A DNA stretch of 5,187 nt, taken from Actinomycetes bacterium. GTDB lineage: Bacteria; Actinomycetota; Coriobacteriia; Coriobacteriales; Coriobacteriaceae. Each line of letters begins with the position of its first letter. Position 1 is the first letter of the stretch. Positions 1-4,398 of the stretch are shown here, piece after piece. Under the pieces are notes generated by a model, which worked only from the letters and a program-made list of their open reading frames with translations, ran no database searches and had not been told where the DNA came from. Location of the stretch: contig JAEZNV010000067.1 of assembly GCA_023441725.1 (NCBI GenBank), positions 1-5,187 on the forward strand, given 5' to 3'. The position numbers and the translations under genes were made by a program.

Positions 1-422
1 AACTCCGCCGCCGCATCCCAGCCGGCATCCAGGTACAGGGCGCCCACGAGCGACTCGTAGACGTTCTCGAGCGCCGAGTGCAGACCGCGCGCGCCCGTGC
101 CGGTCTCGGAGGCACCAAAGATGATGATGTCGTCGATGCCCAGCTCATGGGACACCTCGGACAGCGTGGCGCCCGAGACAAGGGACACCTTCAGGCGCGT
201 AAGCTTGCCCTCGTCAAACTCCGGATAGGACTCAAAGAGCGAGCGGGCAACCACAGCGCCCAAAATGGAATCGCCCAAAAACTCAAGGCGCTCATAACTC
301 GCCGAGACGGGCTGACCTTCCACGGCAGAAGGGTGCGTGAGCGCCGCGCGCAGCAGCACCTTGTTATTGAACTCGTGGCCCAGGATTTCCTGGGCGCGCG
401 CGAGTCGTTGAGATAAAGCCAA
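1..422 (-). CDS. rnc: Ribonuclease III, N-terminal catalytic part (3' end beyond window)
   Basis: This is the endonuclease that cleaves double-stranded RNA in rRNA precursors and structured mRNAs. The first 140 codons are present; the end of the catalytic domain and the C-terminal dsRNA-binding domain lie outside the window. The signature ERLEFLGDSIL is at residues 44-54, giving the metal-binding acidic residues E44, E47 and D51. The second signature, LENVYESLVGALYLDAG, is at about 118-134 with the catalytic Glu at 123. The position matching E. coli Asp114 reads Asn120 here. The start is TTG at 422: it lies 3 bases after the acpP stop, has AAGGAGG 8 bases upstream, and any earlier start would run into acpP. 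Tight packing suggests cotranscription with acpP. Family assignment is very secure; activity with Asn120 is inferred, not shown. Confidence 0.96.
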   Translation of the reverse strand, partial: MALSQRLARAQEILGHEFNNKVLLRAALTHPSAVEGQPVSASYERLEFLGDSILGAVVARSLFESYPEFDEGKLTRLKVSLVSGATLSEVSHELGIDDIIIFGASETGTGARGLHSALENVYESLVGALYLDAGWDAAAE

Positions 423-425
423 GAC

Positions 426-668
426 TTAGGCCTCCTTGGCGTTTTCAATAGCGTCGACAGCGTCGGCGACAGAGTTGAGCGACAGCAGGGTCTCGTCATC
501 GATCTCGAGGTCGAACTCGTCCTCGATGGCCGTCACCAGCTGCAGACGCTCGAGCGAATCGGCATCGAGATCGTCAAAGGTAGTCTCGTCACTAATGTCG
601 GCGACATCGACGCCCAGAACGTCAGCGGCGACTTCGGCGATCTTATCGAAGATTTCGGAGCGGTCCAT
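426..668 (-). CDS. acpP: Acyl carrier protein (AcpP)
   Basis: Small acidic cytosolic carrier that holds growing fatty acyl chains on a 4'-phosphopantetheine arm, added from CoA by holo-ACP synthase. It is 80 aa, the normal family length. The attachment motif is DADSL at residues 35-39 with the modified Ser38, followed by ERLQLVTAIEDEF, which matches recognition helix II. The protein is strongly acidic, as expected. The ATG at 668 has a purine-rich GAGAGGAAG 4 bases upstream, so the start is well supported. It follows plsX after 124 bases and precedes rnc by 3 bases. No fabD, fabG or fabF gene lies between plsX and acpP, unlike the E. coli fab cluster. The longer upstream gap suggests it may also have its own promoter, sensible for an abundant protein; this is inference. 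Confidence 0.97.
   Translation of the reverse strand: MDRSEIFDKIAEVAADVLGVDVADISDETTFDDLDADSLERLQLVTAIEDEFDLEIDDETLLSLNSVADAVDAIENAKEA
431..437 (-). promoter_or_regulatory. Shine-Dalgarno of rnc, inside the acpP 3' end
   Basis: AAGGAGG on the minus strand ends 8 bases before the TTG codon at 422. It is formed by the last sense codons of acpP (Ala-Lys-Glu-Ala). It fixes TTG as the rnc start and suggests that rnc translation follows acpP termination. Confidence 0.85.
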
Positions 669-700
669 AGCGCTTCCTCTCGTATTGCGTGAACATCAAC

Positions 701-745
701 GCGCTGGCGCCGCAAGCGCAGCGCCAAGACACGGTTTTGATTCTA
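701..745 (-). promoter_or_regulatory. Possible acpP promoter element and leader hairpin
   Basis: In the 124-base plsX-acpP gap (669-792), the minus strand has TAGAAT at 745-740, a 4/6 match to a -10 box with the diagnostic first, second and last bases; no good -35 is seen 16-18 bases upstream. Downstream in the presumed leader, GCGCTG (701-706) pairs with CAGCGC (719-724), and CGC (708-710) with GCG (716-718), around a 5-base loop with one bulged G. No T-run follows, so it is not an intrinsic terminator. It could be a leader structure, a processing site or an RNA-stabilising element. Nothing else is evident in the gap apart from the acpP Shine-Dalgarno. Confidence 0.35.
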
Positions 746-792
746 CCCCACGACGAAGGCCGCGAGGCACATAACAGCGCTCTAACTCGCTC

Positions 793-1812
793 CTACAAAA
801 CGATGCCGTCCATAGAGTTGGCGACGTTCTCGACCAGCCCGGCGCGCACGGCCTCCGCCGCGGCGAGCGTACCGTTTTTGACGGCCTCGACCGAGGTGGC
901 ACCGTGGCCGATCAGGACCACGCCACGCAGGCCCAGCAGAATCGCGCCACCCTTAGCATCGCCCGAGAGCTTTGCCTTGATCTCGCGCATCTGCTTTTTG
1001 ATGAGCAGCGCGGCGATCTTGGTGCCGAGCGAAGCCATAAAGGCACCCTTGAGCTCTTGCAGCAAAAACTTAGCAGCGCCCTCGGTTGCCTTGAGCGCGA
1101 TGTTGCCCGACATGCCATCGGCAACGACAACGTCAAAGTTACCCGAGGTCAGGTCGGTACCCTCGCAGTTGCCCACAAAGCCGGGGGCGGCGGCCTTCAT
1201 GGCAGGGAAGCACGCCTTGGTAAAGTTGGAGCCCTTCTCATCCTCGGTACCGTTGCCGAGCAGACCGACGCGGGGATGCTCAATGCCCAAGACGACGCGC
1301 GCATAGGCACTACCCATCTGGGCAAAACGTACCATGTCGTCGACCTCGACATCGGGGTTGGCGCCCATGTCGCACAGGACCGTCAGGCCGCCGGCGCGGT
1401 TGGGCAGTGCATTGGTGAGGCACGGACGCACCGGCTGCTTCTTGCCCTCGGCCTGATACCTAAATGGCGTCACGTAGGCGGTAGCGGCAGCGGTCATGGC
1501 GCCAGTGGAGCCGGCAGAGAAGAACGCATCCGCGTTACCCTTCTTGATAGCACGGCAGGCAAGCACGATCGAGGACTTGCGCTTGGTCATCACGGCTCGA
1601 ATGGGATCGTCATCCATGGCGATGACATCGGGCGCCTCCAAGGCCTCAACGCGAGCGTGAGCCGCGGCAAAGGGGTTCACGATCTCTGCGGGACCGACGG
1701 CCAAGACCTCGATATCGGGATCCGCCGCAAGCGCCGCCTCGATACCGTCGAGGACAACCTGAGGCTTCTCGTCTCCACCCACAACGTCTACACAAACGCG
1801 AACGTTACTCAT
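793..1812 (-). CDS. plsX: Phosphate acyltransferase PlsX
   Basis: PlsX converts acyl-ACP and phosphate to acyl-phosphate, the donor used by PlsY in the first step of phosphatidic acid synthesis. It is a peripheral membrane enzyme. Length is 339 aa, typical. Family blocks in order: DVVGGDEKP near the N-terminus (family DAMGGD-like), DDDPIRAVMTKRKSS, SAGSTGAM (usually SAGNTGA), VLCDMGANPDVEVDDMVRFAQMG, LLGNGTEDEKGS, GFVGNCEGTDL, DVVVADGMSGNIALK, and near the C-terminus GGAILLGLRGVVLIGHG. A start two codons earlier (ATG at 1818) is open, but AAGGAG at 1825-1820 lies 1 base from that ATG and 7 bases from the ATG at 1812, so 1812 is chosen. Neighbours rpmF and acpP agree with the common rpmF-plsX linkage. 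An intrinsic-terminator-like hairpin sits directly upstream. Confidence 0.96.
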   Translation of the reverse strand: MSNVRVCVDVVGGDEKPQVVLDGIEAALAADPDIEVLAVGPAEIVNPFAAAHARVEALEAPDVIAMDDDPIRAVMTKRKSSIVLACRAIKKGNADAFFSAGSTGAMTAAATAYVTPFRYQAEGKKQPVRPCLTNALPNRAGGLTVLCDMGANPDVEVDDMVRFAQMGSAYARVVLGIEHPRVGLLGNGTEDEKGSNFTKACFPAMKAAAPGFVGNCEGTDLTSGNFDVVVADGMSGNIALKATEGAAKFLLQELKGAFMASLGTKIAALLIKKQMREIKAKLSGDAKGGAILLGLRGVVLIGHGATSVEAVKNGTLAAAEAVRAGLVENVANSMDGIVL

Positions 1813-1819
1813 ATACATG

Positions 1820-1825
1820 CTCCTT
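1820..1825 (-). promoter_or_regulatory. Shine-Dalgarno deciding the plsX start
   Basis: AAGGAG on the minus strand. It is 7 bases from the ATG at 1812 and only 1 base from the ATG at 1818, so translation should begin at 1812 with Met-Ser-Asn-Val. Confidence 0.8.
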
Positions 1826-1829
1826 ATAC

Positions 1830-1859
1830 AAAAATGGCCGACTCATTGAGCCGGCCATT
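1830..1859 (-). terminator. Intrinsic-terminator-like hairpin between rpmF and plsX
   Basis: On the minus strand AATGGCCG (1859-1852) pairs perfectly with CGGCCATT (1840-1833). Inside, after one A/C mismatch, CTC and GAG can pair further around an ATT loop. The second arm runs into five T residues (1834-1830). This is the classic rho-independent layout and would end an rpmF transcript. It is only 4 bases from the plsX Shine-Dalgarno, so plsX transcripts begun upstream must read through it. It could therefore be a partial terminator or attenuator. Confidence 0.75.
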
Positions 1860-1862
1860 GTG

Positions 1863-1876
1863 GTTCCAGTTGGAAC
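1863..1876. repeat. 14-base inverted repeat in the rpmF-plsX gap
   Basis: GTTCC AGTT GGAAC: 5-base arms around a 4-base centre, of which the outer A and T could extend the arms to six. It lies just before the terminator-like hairpin in the transcribed direction and just after a -10-like hexamer. It could be a small leader hairpin or a repressor binding site. It does not resemble the FapR operator as I remember it. Confidence 0.4.
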
Positions 1877-1890
1877 GGCATCGCATCCAG

Positions 1891-1896
1891 AGTATA
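1891..1896 (-). promoter_or_regulatory. -10-like hexamer at the rpmF stop, possible plsX promoter
   Basis: TATACT on the minus strand (5/6 match to the -10 consensus) begins 4 bases beyond the rpmF stop codon. The -35 region would lie in the rpmF coding end and is weak (AGGTTA at a 17-base spacer). If used, the transcript would start near 1884 and carry the inverted repeat and the terminator-like hairpin as its leader before plsX. This is a motif match only. Confidence 0.3.
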
Positions 1897-1899
1897 CAG

Positions 1900-2079
1900 T
1901 TACTCGGTAACGATAACCTCGCGGTCCTTGTAGAAACCGCAGCTGGGGCACACGTGGTGCGGGAGCTTGACAGCACCGCAACGGGGGCACGTGGACTGAG
2001 CCGCAGCCGAAATCTTCATGTTGGCGGAACGGCGGGTGTGAGTGCGGATACGACCCTGCTTTTGTTTAGGTACGGGCAT
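1900..2079 (-). CDS. rpmF: 50S ribosomal protein L32 (zinc-ribbon type)
   Basis: Small protein of the large ribosomal subunit, 59 aa. The basic N-terminus begins MPVPKQKQGRIRTHTRRS, matching the family opening in which VPK and a downstream RR are conserved. A zinc ribbon follows: Cys31 and Cys34 (CPRC), then Cys44 and Cys47 (CPSC), so all four ligands are kept and this is the zinc-binding (C+) form. It ends in FYKDREVIVTE. The minus-strand AAGGAAGG, with 5 bases to ATG, supports the start at 2079. It follows the DUF177 gene after 64 bases and precedes plsX after a terminator-like hairpin, the same DUF177-rpmF-plsX order found in E. coli (yceD-rpmF-plsX). Zinc-free paralogues are sometimes used under zinc starvation; none is visible here. 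Confidence 0.97.
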   Translation of the reverse strand: MPVPKQKQGRIRTHTRRSANMKISAAAQSTCPRCGAVKLPHHVCPSCGFYKDREVIVTE

Positions 2080-2143
2080 AGTGACCTTCCTTATGAACTA
2101 TCCAGTGTGGCGATTACGCGCAAGTAGCGATACTACCACAGTT

Positions 2144-2698
2144 TTACTCGTCAAGCTTGAGATTCTTCAATGCTGCAAATGGATTTTCCGTGGCAGCGGC
2201 CCATTCGGCCTCTGCTTGAGCGGCGCAATCGCATTGCTCGACGTTGAGATTGATGCCGCAAGTGGGGCATAGGCCGCGGCAATCGGGCTTGCACAGGACA
2301 ACGAACGGCGTGTCCATGACGACCGCGTCGTTGATGGGCTCGCCCAAATCGACGATGCGATCCTCGCCCAGCAGCTCGTAGCCGTCTTCGTAGGCCTCGG
2401 GGTCCTCGGGCTCGTTAAAGAGATAGAATTCCTCAATCTCACCGGCGATATCAAACGAAGCGGGCTCCAGGCAACGGTCGCACTCACCGGTTGCGTGCGC
2501 GCGGACCATACCCGTAAGCAGAACACCGGTGCCGGCATTGGTAAAGACCACATCGTAGTCAATGCCGTCCTGCAGCTGGTACTCCTTCTCGCCCACCGTA
2601 TAGGTGGCGACATCGACCTTGCCGGTCAGCGGGTACGAGTCTCCGGGAAACTCAAGCTGCTCGGAAAGATCGACGGTGACGCTCGGGAACTCAGCCAT
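2144..2698 (-). CDS. DUF177 / YceD family protein, 23S rRNA accumulation factor
   Basis: 184 aa, normal length for the family. DUF177 proteins (E. coli YceD, plant homologues) are linked to accumulation of 23S rRNA; the exact biochemical role is unsettled. Visible family features: GECDRCLEP (Cys73 and Cys76) in the middle, an acidic stretch at 96-113, then the Cys-rich block LCKPDCRGLCPTCGINLN at 135-152 with a further CDC at 156-158, and a C-terminal NPFAALKNLK. The cysteines suggest zinc binding (inference). A longer open frame begins at 2749, but the family N-terminus starts at MAEFPSV, and the ATG at 2698 overlaps the upstream stop as TAATG. There is no clear Shine-Dalgarno, so translation is probably coupled to the upstream coiled-coil gene. 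Its place before rpmF supports a ribosome-assembly role. Confidence 0.92.
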   Translation of the reverse strand: MAEFPSVTVDLSEQLEFPGDSYPLTGKVDVATYTVGEKEYQLQDGIDYDVVFTNAGTGVLLTGMVRAHATGECDRCLEPASFDIAGEIEEFYLFNEPEDPEAYEDGYELLGEDRIVDLGEPINDAVVMDTPFVVLCKPDCRGLCPTCGINLNVEQCDCAAQAEAEWAAATENPFAALKNLKLDE

Positions 2699-3195
2699 TA
2701 CCACTGACCGTTCTGCTGGGCGGCACCCTCGTTGAGCTGCTGACGGCAACGAGTGACGGTGCCGGTCAGGCTCTTGAGGTTCTCCTCGAGGTGCGTAAAG
2801 ACCTGCTCGGCGTAGTCCTCGGCGGCATAGCGCGTCTCGCGCTCATACTGCTGGGCACGGTCGCGGATATCATCGGCCTGCTGCTGCGCTAAGCGGACGA
2901 TCTCCTGCTCACCGGCAATGGTGAGCGCCTGCTGCTGAGCATCGGCGATGATGGAATCGGCCTGAGCGGCGGCGGAAGCCATAAGCTCCTCGCGCTCCTT
3001 GAGGATACGGCGGGACTTCTGCCATTCCTCGGGATAGCTCATGCGGATCTCGTCGAGGATGTTAAAGAAGACGTCGGCATCGATAACCTTCATCTGGGCG
3101 TTCTTGCCGAACGGCGTCTTAGCCTCTTCGATGAGCCCCTCGAGCTCGTCGACAAGACTCACGATCCTGTCGCCAGGAAAATTCTCGCCCGGCAT
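2698..3195 (-). CDS. DivIVA/SepIVA-like coiled-coil protein
   Basis: 165 aa, hydrophilic, with no signal peptide or membrane segment. Residues 10-26 form a short amphipathic helix (IVSLVDELEGLIEEA). Residues 38-72 carry DADVFFNILDEIRMSYPEEWQKSRRIL, a block typical of the actinobacterial DivIVA-domain family often annotated as 'ATPase' or hypothetical. From about 60 to 154 the chain is an Ala/Gln/Glu-rich coiled coil, including AAEDYAEQVFTHLEENL. No Walker motif is visible, so an ATPase label is not supported. In mycobacteria the gene next to the DUF177 gene (Rv2927c/MSMEG_2416) is the septation factor SepIVA; this gene has the same position and a similar domain layout, so a role in division or envelope assembly is inferred. 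The start at 3195 is chosen because AAAGGAG lies 5 bases upstream; ATGs at 3210 and 3219 are not preceded by a comparable site. The stop overlaps the DUF177 start. Confidence 0.8.
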   Translation of the reverse strand: MPGENFPGDRIVSLVDELEGLIEEAKTPFGKNAQMKVIDADVFFNILDEIRMSYPEEWQKSRRILKEREELMASAAAQADSIIADAQQQALTIAGEQEIVRLAQQQADDIRDRAQQYERETRYAAEDYAEQVFTHLEENLKSLTGTVTRCRQQLNEGAAQQNGQW

Positions 3196-3200
3196 CCGGT

Positions 3201-3207
3201 CTCCTTT
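3201..3207 (-). promoter_or_regulatory. Shine-Dalgarno deciding the start of the coiled-coil gene
   Basis: AAAGGAG on the minus strand, 5 bases before the ATG at 3195. It lies inside the longer open frame that would begin at 3219 or 3210, so those upstream ATGs are unlikely starts. Confidence 0.8.
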
Positions 3208-3225
3208 CATAGGTAACATATCATC

Positions 3226-3261
3226 GTGTTAGTTTACCACATGCCACCAGGCATTAAAAAA
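3226..3261 (-). promoter_or_regulatory. AT-rich gap with palindromes between coaD and the coiled-coil gene
   Basis: The gap is 3196-3263. Its minus strand has a run of six T residues (3261-3256) 2 bases after the coaD stop, then a short inverted repeat ATGCC/GGCAT around a 4-base centre (3254-3241), then an imperfect palindrome GTGGTA-AAC-TAACAC (3240-3226). The T-run has no convincing GC-rich stem before it, so I do not call a terminator. TATGTT and TAAACT are weak -10-like words without good -35 partners. A promoter or operator for the downstream genes is plausible, but unproven. Confidence 0.25.
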
Positions 3262-3263
3262 CG

Positions 3264-3761
3264 TCACGAAAAGCGATGTTTGAGCGCCTTGACCACATTG
3301 GACGGAACAAAATTAGAGACGTCGCTACCGAGCGAGGCAATCTGGCGAACCACCGAGCTCGAGATATAGCCGTACTGCGGCGCACTCATGACAAAGATGG
3401 ACTCCAGCTCGTTATCCAGGCGGTAGTTGAGGTCGGCCTGCTGCAGCTCGTACTCAAAGTCGGTCATGGCACGCAGACCCTTGACCACGGCTCCCGCCCC
3501 CTGTTCGCGGGCAAAATCGACCAAGAGGCCGGTGAAGGGCAGCACCTCGACGCCGTCAATATCACCGAGCGCTTCACGGGCAAGCGCCACGCGCTCTTCG
3601 AGCATAAACGTGGTGCCGACGCCGTTTTTGCCCTGCGACTCGGCAACGGCAACGATCACGCTGGGAAAGATGCGGCGGGCGCGGCGGATGACGTCAATAT
3701 GGCCAAACGTTATGGGATCGAAGGTGCCCGGGACAATCACGCGGTTGATGGTGTCATTCAT
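3264..3761 (-). CDS. coaD: Phosphopantetheine adenylyltransferase (CoaD)
   Basis: Cytosolic enzyme of CoA synthesis that transfers AMP from ATP to 4'-phosphopantetheine, giving dephospho-CoA and pyrophosphate. It is 165 aa, typical. The N-terminal nucleotidyltransferase block VIVPGTFDPITFGHID contains the T-x-G-H motif at residues 18-21. KGLRAMTDFEYELQQADLNYRL is the conserved substrate/oligomer block, and ISSSVVRQIASLGSDVSNFVP (ISSS at 133-136) is the C-terminal ATP-site motif. The frame is open to 3848, but those residues are translated rsmD DNA. The ATG at 3761 has GGAGG 6 bases upstream, and the family's N-terminus follows at once. It overlaps rsmD by 8 bases, which suggests translational coupling. 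The rsmD-coaD pairing is widespread in bacteria. Confidence 0.97.
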   Translation of the reverse strand: MNDTINRVIVPGTFDPITFGHIDVIRRARRIFPSVIVAVAESQGKNGVGTTFMLEERVALAREALGDIDGVEVLPFTGLLVDFAREQGAGAVVKGLRAMTDFEYELQQADLNYRLDNELESIFVMSAPQYGYISSSVVRQIASLGSDVSNFVPSNVVKALKHRFS

Positions 3762-4398
3762 GGGCGTCCTCCAAAGGCGCATCCTCGTCATTGTCGCTGT
3801 CGTCGGCATTGTCGGCCCCGTTCGTAGCCGACCAGCGCAGCAAGTCAACCGAAGTTATGCCGTAGCGCTTCTCGCGCACGGTCTCAAAACCGGTCGGGTG
3901 AGCGCCCGTATCGGCCGCGGCGTGCTCAAAGAGCGCGTAGGCGCCCTGCCCCAGCAAGCCTTGCTGAGCTAGGTTCTGTAGCAGCTCCTCGACCGGCTCG
4001 GCGCCAAAAGCATAAGGCGGGTCGAGCAGGACCAGGTCAAAGGGACCGCCCGGCACGCGGCCGCGCGAGGCGCTTGCCAGCACGTCACCCGTAACCACGC
4101 GCCAACGCGCACGGTCACGGCACAGCGACTCGATATTCTTGGTAATCAGACGAGCAGCGTTGCGATCGATCTCGAACGTGGTGAGCGAGCGAGCACCGCG
4201 CGAGAGCATCTCGATGCCCAAGGCGCCGGAGCCGCCAAAGGCGTCCAGCACGCGGACCTCGTCCAGATCGAAGTCGAATGCCGACATGACCATAGATGCG
4301 CACGCCTCGCGCACGCGATCGGTCGTGGGGCGGGTGACATCGCGACCACGGGGCTCCTCGATCTTACGACCGCGCCATTCGCCGCCGATGATTCTCAT
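3754..4398 (-). CDS. rsmD: 16S rRNA (guanine(966)-N(2))-methyltransferase RsmD
   Basis: SAM-dependent methyltransferase that modifies G966 (E. coli numbering) of 16S rRNA during 30S assembly. The N-terminus MRIIGGEWRGRKI and TRPTTDRVREA (22-32) are family signatures. The SAM-binding motif I is VLDAFGGSGALGIE (50-63), motif II has FEID at 75-78, and the catalytic motif IV is DPPY at 126-129. The core ends near RWS (about 190). The remaining 22 residues (193-214) are a strongly acidic, Asn/Asp/Glu-rich tail, making 214 aa against a usual 180-190. The ATG at 4398 overlaps the recG stop as ATGA; AAGGAGG lies 10 bases upstream inside recG. The 3' end overlaps coaD by 8 bases. Family assignment is secure; the tail has no known role that I can name. 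Confidence 0.96.
   Translation of the reverse strand: MRIIGGEWRGRKIEEPRGRDVTRPTTDRVREACASMVMSAFDFDLDEVRVLDAFGGSGALGIEMLSRGARSLTTFEIDRNAARLITKNIESLCRDRARWRVVTGDVLASASRGRVPGGPFDLVLLDPPYAFGAEPVEELLQNLAQQGLLGQGAYALFEHAAADTGAHPTGFETVREKRYGITSVDLLRWSATNGADNADDSDNDEDAPLEDAHE
3768..3772 (-). promoter_or_regulatory. Shine-Dalgarno of coaD inside rsmD
   Basis: GGAGG on the minus strand, 6 bases before the coaD ATG at 3761. It lies within the codons for the acidic C-terminal tail of RsmD (Pro-Leu-Glu-Asp) and fixes the coaD start. Confidence 0.85.

Noticed and set aside
904..2127. A 407-codon open frame on the plus strand, antisense to plsX and rpmF.
   Set aside because: It runs across two well-supported minus-strand genes and the terminator between them. 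Its product matches no family I know, and long antisense frames are expected in DNA with GC-rich third positions.
2080..2143. Possible rpmF promoter (TTGACG at 2154-2149 with weak -10 choices) and a TGTGG/CCACA outer stem in the DUF177-rpmF gap.
   Set aside because: The -35-like word is good, but the -10 at a normal spacer is poor, and the stem is short with a large interior. Cotranscription with DUF177 is the simpler reading.
2698..3195. Annotation of the coiled-coil protein as an ATPase or V-type ATPase subunit.
   Set aside because: There is no Walker A or B motif; the similarity to such subunits comes from Ala/Glu-rich coiled-coil composition.
3256..3261. T6 run just after the coaD stop as an intrinsic terminator.
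   Set aside because: No stable GC-rich stem precedes the run on the minus strand; the inverted repeat lies after it, which is the wrong order for a terminator.
3276..3827. A 183-codon plus-strand open frame opposite coaD, with a second overlapping one at 3427-3972.
   Set aside because: Both mirror the coaD/rsmD codons, have no plausible ribosome site, and the proteins show no recognisable domain; treated as shadows.
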